Below, one piece after another: positions 45,800-55,824 of a stretch of 64,000 nucleotides of DNA. Position 1 is the first letter of the stretch, and each line of letters starts with the position of its first letter. The stretch comes from Sipunculus nudus (taxonomy: Eukaryota; Annelida; Sipuncula; Golfingiida; Sipunculidae). Below the pieces are notes generated by a model. It was given only the letters and a program-made list of their open reading frames with translations. It did no database searches and was not told the DNA's origin. The DNA lies in assembly GCA_026874595.1 (NCBI GenBank), contig CM049316.1, positions 22,901,839-22,965,838 of the forward strand. Reading direction: 5' to 3'. A program made the translations under genes and the position numbers.

Positions 45800-47900
45800 A
45801 TTCCATAAAATACTTGACCTTGAAACTGCCTAAAATTCACTGTTAAAATTTAGAGAGTTGATTAAAATATATTTGTAAAAATCTGAAGTTATGTGGGAAC
45901 CCCCTTTCAAGGTGCCGGGATGTATATCACTCTCAAAAACACTTGTTCCGTTCCCTGGCCCTAGAATAATGAAAGTATGCTGTCTTTTTCCAAATATACT
46001 CAGACTCACTTGCTAACATTTTTACCCATTTTCATGCGATAGCTTTTTGCATATCATGTACATCAATTATTTCTAATCCTCCCATTTCATGATCAGACTT
46101 CAAAATTATTCTTCTTATTTTCTCACAAGATCTTTTCCAACTTCCTCCTCTTTTCCATATGAAATGATATAATATTCCATATATACGTTTTATAAATTAT
46201 AAGTGAATTGGGCATATTATTTGCGATAACAGGTAGGTTTTTGTTATAATTATCTTGCCAAAGGTGGTGAGGCTTATACGTTCCCATGCATTGAATAATT
46301 TCTTTTAGTATCTTGTATATTCTGATTTCCCAGTTATTATCTATTATTGCCGCAGGAATATCACTCCTGAATTGAATTCCCAAGATATTCATATTTTATC
46401 AGGATATAGTTATCACCTTAAGTTTCCAACCCTTGTCTGATTTTCTCTACATACACCTGTTCCGACTTGTGCTCATTAAATTGTAATCCTAAAATAGTTG
46501 AAAAATCTTTGATTGGTCGTAAGGCTTCATTTATATCATTTTGCATATTGGGCTATCTTGAGTGTTCTTGGAGGGTTATTACGTATGGGCAGCTCAAATA
46601 CTTTAAAATCTTGACTTTGTCTTATTTTTTCATGCTAGAATTTCTACTCTTAATACAAATGCCAAAGGAGAAAACGGACAGCCTTGCCTGACACCCCTTT
46701 CAACCGGAAACCACCTGGATAGCCAACCGTTATATCATATGCAGTTTTCGGTGTTACTATTTAGCACTTTGAACCAACGCAGAAATTCTGATTCAAACCC
46801 GAAAATGCTTCGCCAATGAATTGTTTTGTGATTGTATGGAAAGCCGCTGAAAATCTAGCGCGACTACTGGGCCTTTTTTTTTATCATTTTCGTGGGCATA
46901 AGTAATAAAGTCATCTATTTGTCTTATCGTGGTAGCAATATTCCATCCCTTAATAAATCCAGCTTGATCTGTATTTATGGCTTTTTATATAACTCTCTGC
47001 AATCGTGTAGCGAGAACTTTTGCTTTAAGTTTATAAACTGTACAAGTTAAGGTTATTGGTCGCCAATTGCGCAACTCGTTTTTTTTGGCAAGTCCTTTCC
47101 TTTGTGAATTAATTTTATTATTCCTCTGGCCTGTATTCCTGATAACTTTCCCTGCCTAAAAGATTCATTGAAAGCTTCAGTTACTACGTTCGTAATTTTA
47201 CCCAAAACATTTATAAACTTCTGTTGTCAATCCATCTAAACCTGGACTGGATCCATTTTTAATTTGCTTTAACGCATTACCAACTTCTACTGGTGACATC
47301 AACCCCTCATTTTTCTGTCGATTTCTCTCAGATATTTTCGGTATTTTAACGTCATATATGAACCTTTCCAATCCCTTTTCATTTAAGCTAGTCTTTGCTT
47401 TGTACTGGATCCGGTAATAAAAAGTATTGCTCATTCCTAATTTAATCTTGGTTGAGGTTTCAGAACGGTTATGGTTTTTAGTGATGGTATAAAATTTTGG
47501 GCGTCTCTCTGTTTTTCCAGCGATAAAAAATATATTTATTATTCTACTCGCCCTCTTCAATTCATTTAACGCGCGCCCGAATATGAGCACTTCGAGCTTC
47601 TTGAATATGTTTTATTTCTAACATTTTTTTTATCTTAATCATTTTTTAACTGTTTCCTTATTATCAGGAGTAATAGCTGTCTGATGCTCCAGATCATCTA
47701 GAGAACAGTTTAAAAGTTTTATTTCATTTTTATTTTTACTTGCTTTGGCTTTGCTATAGTTCCAAGTAACCGTTTTTATCTCAAGCTGACACAAGTCCCA
47801 TCTTGTAATGGGAAATGTAGGATTCTAACTTACCATTTATCAAATCTAAGAATTTTTTATCATGCAATAATGAGTTATTAAACTTCCATTATGATGGTCC
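45800..47900 (-). mobile_element. Decayed LINE, minus strand (L1/Tx1-like reverse transcriptase)
   Basis: The minus strand from right to left reads as a non-LTR retrotransposon: a linker (LLHDKKFLDLINGKL, WNYSKAKASKNKNE; about 47890-47640), then reverse transcriptase with ALKQIKNGSSPGLDGLTTEVY (about 47220-47290), KKGPVVALDFQ (about 46870), GVRQGCPFSPLAF (about 46690) and a C-terminal MNILGIQFRSDI...NNWEIRIYK block (about 46390-46300). Stops and shifts are scattered. The GSSPGLDGLT and RQGCP motifs suit the L1/Tx1 group. The endonuclease is missing, as in 5'-truncated insertions. Confidence 0.8.
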
Positions 47901-47904
47901 TCTT

Positions 47905-49239
47905 TCAATTCGTATCACATGCAGTTTTAGCTTTATCCTGTTCTGCCATTTCGACTTGCCAATAACCGGCCTTCAGGTCTAAGGAAGAGAAATAGTGGGC
48001 TCCTAATAGTGAATCTAAGGTATCTTCGATTCTAGGCAAAGTGTAAGCATCCCGAACAGTATTCTGATTCAATGTCCGGTAATCTATGCAAAACCTCAAT
48101 GATCCATCGGGTTTACGAACTAACACAATAGGACTAGCAAAAGGGGATTTGCTTTCTCTAATTACCTTTGCAGATAACATTTCCCTAAGATGTTCTTTCA
48201 CTTCTTGGAATAATTGTGGGGGAATCCGTCTATATCTTTCTCGGAAAGGCTGATCATTTTTCAAAGTGATGTGATGTTGGACAAGACTGGTTCGACCAAG
48301 ATCAGTATCCGATAAAGAGAATAGATGTTCCCATTTCAGTAGAAGCTGCTTTAACTGATCCAGTTCCGTCGGGGATAGGACATCATTAACTTGAAAAAGT
48401 AATGATCCCTTGGGTGTACTATCCCCAATGAATTCTATCGCAGAGGCTTCATGTAGTTCACACAGTACAGCTTTGTTTGGAATTTTAACTTGATGACAGG
48501 TTAAATTTTGAATTTGTACTTTTATTCTTTGCTTAGAGCCAGAGGAAAAGTCAACTTGTTGTAAAGTTGGGCATACCACTAGTCCGGCCGGAAGCATATG
48601 GAATTTATCAGTGTCAGTTATGACTAAGGTTTTTCCTTTGGTTACGGTCCTTGTGACGGCATTGACAGTGACTTTGCCTCGAGGTGGAACAGTGATTGGT
48701 TTAGTTCCATACGCTCGCTTATCATGGTTGGATGAATTCTGACTTAATTGCAATGACTTAAATGCAAGTTGCCATGGTGTAGACACTTGCAGTTGTTGGA
48801 CGAAGTTATCTCCTTTTTCCAATTTAAGTGTTTGCATTAAGTTTGTAAGGACATTGGTCCCCAATAGAAAAGGAACATCAGTATTGAATTCTGTATCCTT
48901 AATGACCACGACAGGGACCGAAAGGGTCTTATTGAGCAATGAAGGGAATGTAAGATCTATGGGGATTATTCCACAATACTCAATAGTTTGTCCACTTACT
49001 TGTTTGAATTCCACCAACTCATCAATTGGCGTTAGGTCTACCAAAGACAGGTTCTTGTCTACAAACCAATGGGCTACAGTACAAACCTGTGATCCGGTAT
49101 CAATTAGACCTTTACAAGCTTTCCCATCTGCTTCTAATGTGATTATCTGTGTATTTCCTATGAGGGGAATTTTAGTAGATTTATGATTGGTGGACCTAGG
49201 ATTGGTGACATTATATTGGTTTGTGGGTGTTTTTATCAT
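47905..49239 (-). CDS. Gypsy 3 pol: protease and N-terminal reverse transcriptase, truncated
   Basis: 444-codon open frame. The first part contains the retropepsin active site LIDTGSQVCTV (about residues 45-56). A spacer with PFLLGTNVL and PPRGKVTVNAVT follows, as in Gypsy pol of the vertebrate/mollusc type. Then comes reverse transcriptase from about residue 340 (RYRRIPP, SPFASPIVLVRKPDGSLRFC, DYRTLN, SLDLKAGYWQVEM). The frame leaves the family right after KAKTA; the last four codons are foreign and end in a stop. The catalytic xxDD box is therefore missing and the enzyme cannot work. The nine-hundred-base open protease-spacer part suggests recent activity. Confidence 0.88.
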   Translation of the reverse strand: MIKTPTNQYNVTNPRSTNHKSTKIPLIGNTQIITLEADGKACKGLIDTGSQVCTVAHWFVDKNLSLVDLTPIDELVEFKQVSGQTIEYCGIIPIDLTFPSLLNKTLSVPVVVIKDTEFNTDVPFLLGTNVLTNLMQTLKLEKGDNFVQQLQVSTPWQLAFKSLQLSQNSSNHDKRAYGTKPITVPPRGKVTVNAVTRTVTKGKTLVITDTDKFHMLPAGLVVCPTLQQVDFSSGSKQRIKVQIQNLTCHQVKIPNKAVLCELHEASAIEFIGDSTPKGSLLFQVNDVLSPTELDQLKQLLLKWEHLFSLSDTDLGRTSLVQHHITLKNDQPFRERYRRIPPQLFQEVKEHLREMLSAKVIRESKSPFASPIVLVRKPDGSLRFCIDYRTLNQNTVRDAYTLPRIEDTLDSLLGAHYFSSLDLKAGYWQVEMAEQDKAKTACDTN

Positions 49240-49274
49240 ACCTGTCCTTCCCCACGACTGAGGACAGGTAGGAC

Positions 49275-50440
49275 CTAGTTTTTTAGCAATTGGCCATTTT
49301 TGTCCCGTCTAGCATGACACTGATCTACAGTATGGGTGTCACGCTTGCAACGGGTACAGTACAACTCTGGTGGATTTTGAGTTCTGGGAAATCTAGTTGT
49401 AGAGTTAGAAGCGGTTTTCTGTGAAGAGGGGGTTTTCTCCATACGTGATAATCTGGCTTCTAATTTCTCCATTCTACTAGTGAATTTTCCCTCTAATGAA
49501 TCCAGACGGCTGAACAATTTATTTAGAGAGGAATTGTCAGCCTTTTCTGCCTTGGAAGACAGTTGATTAGTGTTTGCGGTTTTTCGGGGACACTTTTGTG
49601 ACTCTAATGCTCTACAAGCCGCAAAGAGTTCATCGAACTGTTCATCGTAATCATAACGGTGGCGAGTGGCATCTTGAATTTCTTTGTTAGCTAACCCATT
49701 CCAAAACTTTGAACGAAGCATTTGGTTGTATTCTATAGATGACATTGGTTGCTTTTTATTGATCAGATCTAGCATTCCATGCAGCCTACAACTCCATGTG
49801 ATAATGTCTTCCTTAAGGTCTTGTTTACTTGAGTGAAAGTTGTGTTTAAGAAGATCTAGAGGAAGAACATTGCCAAAGTATTTGTCAAATTTCTGTAATA
49901 CCTCTGAAGGACTTGAGCCATCAGGCATGGAAAATAGCACACTGGCTGCTGTGCCTTTTACAGATTGGTGGATGGCGGTAATTATTTGTGGTTCAGGTAT
50001 GGAGGTATTGTTTATCAGTGCCTTAACCTGTAATCGCCATTGTTCATAACTATCTGTTTTGTCATGATTCCCTGTAAAGGTCGAAATTTTGGGCGCTACT
50101 ACAGTATAGCTAGTTTGGGCTGAAGGAAGCTGGATGTTTTCACCTCTAATAGTTTTGAATTCAGCTATTAACTGATTCACCTCGGCATCAGTCATAAAAG
50201 ACAGTCTGTTAACTAACTGGTGCACAAAGTCAACACCGCTACCACGAATGCTTGAAAAATCTATGCTGTCTAAGCGGGACCTACCTACTAGGGTGGTAAT
50301 CTCAGCCAAACAAGAAGGGTCGGCCTTTTGCAATGATAGTTTAACTTCATCTTTGTCTAGCAAGCGTGTCCCTGTTAGCAATGTAACAGCTTTTTCCGCA
50401 GAATCTACATCTGTATATATGGTATAGCCACGTCCAGTGC
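49275..50440 (-). CDS. Gypsy 3 gag
   Basis: Open from about 50455 to the stop at 49277-49275. The first methionine-like start in this frame is not an ATG (TTG at 50381), and the frame continues upstream into IYTDVDSAEKAVTLL, so the true start lies further right. Features: a capsid region with FTGNHDKTDSYEQWRLQVKAL and LRSKFWNGL (about residues 100-245), a coiled-coil-like LFSRLDSLEGKFTSRMEKLE (about 290-310), and one CCHC zinc knuckle (C-x2-C-x4-H-x4-C, YCTRCKRDTHTVDQC) near the end. It packages element RNA. The pol frame starts 36 bp after the gag stop, so expression would need readthrough or frameshifting. Confidence 0.85.
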
Positions 50441-50560
50441 ATAGGCCAAAGGAACTTCTCTAACAAATAAGAGATGATCTATTTGGCCAGCCTTAGCCAT
50501 ATGAGTTGACATTTCCTCATAATTGGCATCAGGTGGTATCCATTTTGTATTTATAGACTA
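50430..50560 (-). pseudogene. Gypsy 3 gag N-terminal piece in another frame
   Basis: Minus-strand frame KWIPPDANYEEMSTHMAKAG then FVREVPLAYALD runs into the gag start region but in a different frame, with its stop at about 50407-50409. A single frameshift near 50430-50445 would explain it. No ATG at its head was identified. Confidence 0.5.
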
Positions 50561-50574
50561 AATGACGAACTTTT

Positions 50575-50680
50575 GCTGCTATGATCAGTCAACTATGCAA
50601 TTGACTTTCATAATAGCAAGAACAAATGCTACCATGATCAGTCAACCATGCAGTTGACTTTCATGATATCAAGAAAATCC
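50575..50680. repeat. 53-bp direct repeat pair containing palindromes
   Basis: Units 50575-50627 and 50628-50680 share ATGATCAGTCAAC-ATGCA-TTGACTTTCAT. Each contains an inverted repeat; the best is AGTCAAC-CATGCA-GTTGACT at 50640-50659. They lie just upstream of Gypsy 3 gag and may form hairpins in its leader RNA. Confidence 0.8.
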
Positions 50681-51950
50681 TTTGGAAATTGCTATCAATG
50701 ACAAATATAAAATTCTCTCTATATATAAAAATCACTCTTAACTATGTGAATCAGTGCTGTGTCGGTGCACATGTCGAATGTTTGATTTCATCCAACTGTT
50801 AACCATAAACTAGGCAATTAAATGACAACTCACAACACGATCAAATGACAGAAAGACAAAAAAAATAAAGGCAACTAATGTTGGATGATCGAATGGATAA
50901 AGCAAATATGGATAATAAAGAAAAAATATTTAAAGTGTGTGACTGAAGTTTGTGTTAAGTTTTATTTTAAGTCCATTTAAAAGGCTAAAAGGTTGTTGAC
51001 ATGAAAACAAATGTCAATAGTGCATCAAAGTGTCACTAGGTGGCAGCACGTGTTTATTGTACGTACGCACGACGGTAAAGACTTGTGTCACCAGGCGACA
51101 CTAGGTGGCAGCATTTAAACACAGCGACACTAGGTGGCAGCACAGCCAAAAGGGAGTGAAAAATTCCTCAGGATGAATTAACGATAACAATCAAACGAAT
51201 TGCTTGATAAAATGGTGAATAGCAAGTAGCAAGTATCCCTATCTTTAAATGACTAGTACATAATATAGTTACAATTATAGTGTACCTTTACCTAAACATA
51301 TAGTGAATATAATATAGTAGTACATGCAATGACAGCAATTATTAAAACCGAGTCCATATGAAAAACAAAACGAAATACTCACAAGAGTCCTACGAAATAG
51401 TGATCCAACATATCCAGTGAGGCGACGAAATGTATCCGTTAGAAGTCCATTTAATGTGTTTTTCAAACAAACCAAGTCCCGGTGCTAGACTAAAACAAAC
51501 AGGTTATGGTCGGACACGAATTATTTCGTTCCTCAACAACGTTAATAAGCCTGCGTTGTGCAGCGTACAGCGTCACTCGAAGAAAGAAAACTGAGCTCAG
51601 TATGGTAAACTGGGTCACGCCTGACTGCGCCTCAGAGCTGGTGTGCACCCCAGCAAGAGGGAACGCGACTTAAGACTTAGGCGAGTGCGTCTTGGCGTCC
51701 TGCATGGCGACACTAGCGATATGGAGAAAGAACAAATCCCAGCAGGGCCTCCATTATAACAGTCCTTCGACTGGGTTAACAAAAGGGGAAGTGTCCTCTC
51801 TCTTCCATCAAACGACAACAAACGACTGACGTGGTGAAAAGGGTTTACTGTGAAGTAATAAACATACAACGGTTATGGCGTGTTGCCATTACGAAGTTTG
51901 GTGACGGAATTCTCCTTTTTCTATTACAATAGAAATTTATATATATCTAT
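50681..51950 (-). other. Upstream region of Gypsy 3 (possible leader and LTR)
   Basis: No gene. Being 5' of gag on the minus strand it should hold the primer-binding site and 5' LTR, but the 3' LTR is lost, so no pair exists to define the ends. It includes the CTCF-like cluster. Confidence 0.4.
51033..51140 (+). promoter_or_regulatory. Three CTCF-like motifs upstream of Gypsy 3
   Basis: TCACTAGGTGGCAG (51033-51046), ACACTAGGTGGCAG (51098-51111) and ACACTAGGTGGCAG (51127-51140) each match 13 of 14 positions of the CTCF core CCASYAGRKGGCRS, all in the same orientation. The last two share GCGACACTAGGTGGCAGCA and are 29 bp apart. CTCF is present in bilaterians; binding here is inference. Confidence 0.5.
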
Positions 51951-54900
51951 TGTGATAGTTACAATCCAGAGACATTTTAAGAATAACGATATTCATATGC
52001 AAATGGGTTACAAGCAGTGTTACAGAATGTCATTTACGAGACTGATAATTATGAAATGAATTACGCCATTGACACACAAACACACATACTTTAAATATAT
52101 TTGCACTGTCACGTGAGTGAACAATTTAAATCATTTATCTATGATTTTTTTTTCTGATCAGCGGTTCTCATTGATTAGAAGACAGATATAGCGCCAGTAC
52201 TTTGTACCGCACGCGAAAAATGGTAACTTTTTTACATTGATTTGTGTTAGATTGTAACCGACCTGAGTTTGTCAGTTAATACAGAGTACTGTACGTAACG
52301 AGCCCGTGCCTTGTACTACATACACAGAATGTATACGTGGACCTTAACCTCTTCCCGTGTGTTTGTATCGTTGTTATTGACAACACGTTTACTTCCTCCT
52401 TATACCAGTGCTGCCACGTAGAGTCGTTCTAGGACATACACAGGTAAGTTAATGGAAATGTAGCCTTAAGAATATGCAATTTATTTGATAATTTATGAAA
52501 CACTCGCAGAAATTCAACATTTCATGACATGCACAGCGGTACTACGTACATAGGTACTCCATGTGTTTGCACAATTACAGTTCAATCTGCCTGTGCACTA
52601 TGCGAGCTCTTGGCTTATAATTCTCGTTTAAGGGAAGAGAAAATCTTTAGCTTACTTAGAAAAAATCCCAGGTGCTTTGTTAGTATATGAACTTGGTACA
52701 TAAATTTCTATATATGCATATACGTTTATTAATCTCAAATAACAAACATATATTCCTCCTAATCCTCAATCCTTAAGGACCCTGTATAGGGGGTTCCGTC
52801 GAGATCATATCCACAGTTAGTATGCTCACGAAAAGCATATTTTTTTTAAAGCTCTGGCGTATCCTCCTAGCAGATTTTGTTTCATCTACCTCTATTTTAT
52901 TTAACCATTCCCCCCTTGGGTGATATTATTGGAACCAGTGACAGATGTAGGATGGGGTAGGGTGGGGGAGGGGTGGAGTGGGGGGGGGGGATGGGGCGCA
53001 AGGAGCGCTTTCCATTTTCGTCCAGACAATAATTGGCAAATGTAATGTTACACAACTTAATAAAATATTCAAAACTGCCAGCGATTGCACTATTTCATCA
53101 TCAGTTTCCAAAAAGTTTCTCCAATCGTGCCCCTCCCATTCATTCTCCTTGGCAATCCGCAATCCCGGCATGTGAACCGAAGGTTTATTTTCGCGATAAT
53201 TTTCCGAATTCACGAATATCGCGAATTTAAAATCCTCGCGAACAGAAAGCCGACCACAGTATCTACCCAACAAAGCTTATTAAAGTCCAGTCTATCATAC
53301 CAAGTTACTGTTATGGTTAAATATACAAAATGTATTCAGTTATGCACTTCAGTGGATTGTAAAACATCTGGACTTGAGGTTGGCAACAGAGAATATGGAA
53401 GACACGGAAGACCGACACAGGAAGGTCCTTGTAGACCACCGGGTATACATCGTGAAAAATCTACTATCAGACATAGTGCAGATTCTGGATCAGATGGTAA
53501 ATGACAGAGTATTAAGCCCTGAGAAGTCGGCTGGAATGAAGGTACCATGAAGGGTTATACCCCCACGCACACACACGCATGACTATATAGCAAACAGACA
53601 ATAATAAAAATAATTAAAATAAAAGATTGCTAAAATAAATCTTATCTTTGATTATATAATAAAGTCACGATCTATTTCGTATAAATGTTGGGTCGTCAAA
53701 AAATATGTTTGTAAAAATGTGCAAGTGTCCTTACCCAGAATGGTTTTTATTAAGTTTATTTTTACTTTGCTTCCATCATACCATGTCACGCGTATGCTTT
53801 GACTTTGGTAAAACACATCGAAGTCTTGAAAAAAAATGCCTAATAACCACTTTATAGAAATTTAAGGCTGAGATCATTGGTCTGGTTCCCGGGGGGGGGG
53901 GGGGGGTCCTGCAAACGCCTGTGTTTCTGTCTGCATATATGTTAGTATGTCTGTCCATTTCGTATGAATGTCTGCACAGACACTACAAGTACACATTACC
54001 GTTTGTAATTTACACATTTACAGTCTCTGAAATGTCCTGCTCAAGATATTCCGGATTCAGATTAAATTATAGTGTCAATAACACACTCCCACCAGAGGTC
54101 GTTTCTATTCAAAACGAATCTCTTCCTGGTAGGCACCTCGGGATGGACGGCCAGGACTAGTTATCTTTACTGTCAAACTTTACAATCAAAATTGTCACAT
54201 TCCTCTTGTTTACATTTCACATGCGCAAGCATGCAAAATATTATTTATTCCTTACCACAAAACACCAGTGTTTATGTAATTTTCCTTATTCTTATCCAAA
54301 GTACTTGAACGGACTACAATACTCTTGTCACTACATTTAAACCTATGCCGTCTGTGTTTGTAGCAGCCTTGGTGCATTGTGGAGATCAGATTGTGACGCA
54401 CATAAAACCTAAATAGCAGAGTCGTATTTTGTACGTGAGTCCGATTCTGCGCAGTGTGGGTCAATGAAATAGTAATTGTGATTCACTCTTCCATGCCAAG
54501 ATGGCAGCAGGGTCAGGTTTGACGTCTGACTATCTTGCGGCTGAACATCGATTTTTCGCGAGCTTGCATGTATTTTAAAGGAACGTATCAGGATTTCTTT
54601 AGCCGTGGGAGCATAATTTTCATGAGAATCAATGACTTTTTACACGTTATTTAAAAAGTGACAGTATTATATGTATTAGTTAAAACGATGAAACCAAAAC
54701 AATTAATAAAATCCGTGCTAGTATCAACAATTATCACAAATGTCATGTACATTTAATAAAGTTTAAGTGTCGGATTATTGAAAAATGATGTGCTTGTAAG
54801 GAGAGTGATTGTACAGTCATATTATAGGGCGTTGTGGGGAGAGTGAACCGAAAATTGAGACTGGGGCGAGAGAGGAGAGAGCGCGCGTGATGGAGCAACC

Positions 54901-55144
54901 GAGATGTATTGATGATGTGTGAATAATAAAATGTGTCCGTGGCACAACTGCCTCATTTATCATTAACCAATTGAGAAATAACGAATCCACGATATTAAAA
55001 TTAATTTAATTGGCTGTAAACAGTGCCTTCAAAGACATTTTTCGCATGTTCAATTATATCAGACTTAGAGTAATTCTTTGGCAACCGCATACAAAGTCTA
55101 TTCTATACTTGGCATCAAAGCGAAGCATCTGTTTTCCCTTTCAG
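51951..55144. other. Gene-poor stretch before NLR copy B
   Basis: G runs at 52980-52990 and 53891-53906. A possible donor ACACAG|GTAAGTT at 52442/52443 could end a non-coding first exon of NLR B (weak). CGCGAA-type repeat at 53185-53245. The 139-codon open frame at 53085-53504 has no domain or conserved look. Nothing else recognised. Confidence 0.45.
53891..53906 (+). repeat. (G)16 homopolymer
   Basis: Uninterrupted G run in gene-poor DNA. Confidence 0.95.
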
Positions 55145-55292
55145 GAAAGTACTTCAACAAAGTATGAACTCTCATCAGCTTTTGTTGATCATCTGTACTT
55201 GCGGCCTTACCCAGACTTTCGGAAGTTCTTAAAGTGCTTAGAAAAACTTGACCATATGTCTTTGGTAACTCAACTTCAAGACTGTCAAACAG
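55145..55292 (+). CDS. CARD/death-fold-like exon of NLR copy B
   Basis: Acceptor TTCCCTTTCAG ends at 55144. The 148-base exon encodes 49 residues ending FRKFLKCLEKLDHMSLVTQL, which resembles the last helices of a CARD (helix, LE..., hydrophobic helix). Its end ACAG|GCGAGT is a GC-type donor and leaves phase 1, exactly the phase required by the next exon at 55825. Death-fold domains recruit adaptors or caspases downstream of NACHT oligomerisation. The earlier helices would lie in another exon not identified (the open frame before 55145 is likely intron). The match is by eye and short; it could be a death or DED-type domain instead. Confidence 0.5.
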
Positions 55293-55824
55293 GCGAGTGA
55301 TTTAATATTTTTGTGCCCGTGACTTGCGTAAAAGAAATTCCATAGACCCCATGTCTTTTGGTTTGTCTTTCTCTACCAGCGGCGGAGACAGGACATGAGA
55401 ATGTGTGTGAGTGTGGGGGGGGGGGGGGGGGGGTTTGCACAGGGTATGACAAGGGGTTTCCTCCGTAAAATTGTGCACATGTTGAAACTTTCTGAAAATT
55501 AACGTTATAATAGGATGTAATCTGGGCTAGTTATATAAGCAGCCTGATCCAAATTCTGGCCCTGTCTTTAAGCGCTTATTGTGCGCCCCCTAAATCCGTC
55601 CCTGTATATGTTTATCATTGTTAAGATTTTTTAGAATAGTCTGCGATAGATTTCTACAAACTGTTTTGACTACCTGACAATAAGAGGAGTGAATAAAATT
55701 ATTACCACAAATTAATAAAGGATAATTATCATATACATTTATCGAAACGTTACCAGATCTCAAGATTATTATTATTTGACGTGAGAATCATATGTGACAT
55801 AATGAATTTAAAACAAATCTGCAG
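55293..55824 (+). other. Intron between CARD-like exon and linker exon, copy B
   Basis: GC-AG type (GCGAGT ... CTGCAG), phase 1. Contains a (G)19 run at 55415-55433. Similarity to copy A starts only in its last 40 bases. Confidence 0.5.
55415..55433 (+). repeat. (G)19 homopolymer
   Basis: Longest G run in the window, preceded by GTGTGTGAGTGTG, within the copy B intron. Confidence 0.95.

Larger units (their letters stand above)
47905..50560 (-). mobile_element. Gypsy element 3, truncated in reverse transcriptase
   Basis: A minus-strand Ty3/Gypsy element with long open frames: gag (50381-49275) and protease-reverse transcriptase (49239-47905). The rest of pol (YxDD box, RNase H, integrase) and the 3' LTR are absent, because the sequence changes to LINE near 47910. 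No matching remainder was seen on the other side of the LINE. The 5' LTR has not been delimited; it probably lies within 50.7-51.9 kb. Confidence 0.88.

Noticed and set aside
53085-53504. 139-codon plus-strand open frame
   Set aside because: It includes a CGCGAA-type dispersed repeat, has no recognisable domain, and overlaps other open frames on both strands.
54498-54575. Short frame MAAGSGLTSDYLAAEH... as first coding exon of NLR B
   Set aside because: It ends in a stop after about 25 codons and only a weak donor (GTATTT) is available; the evidence is too thin to annotate.
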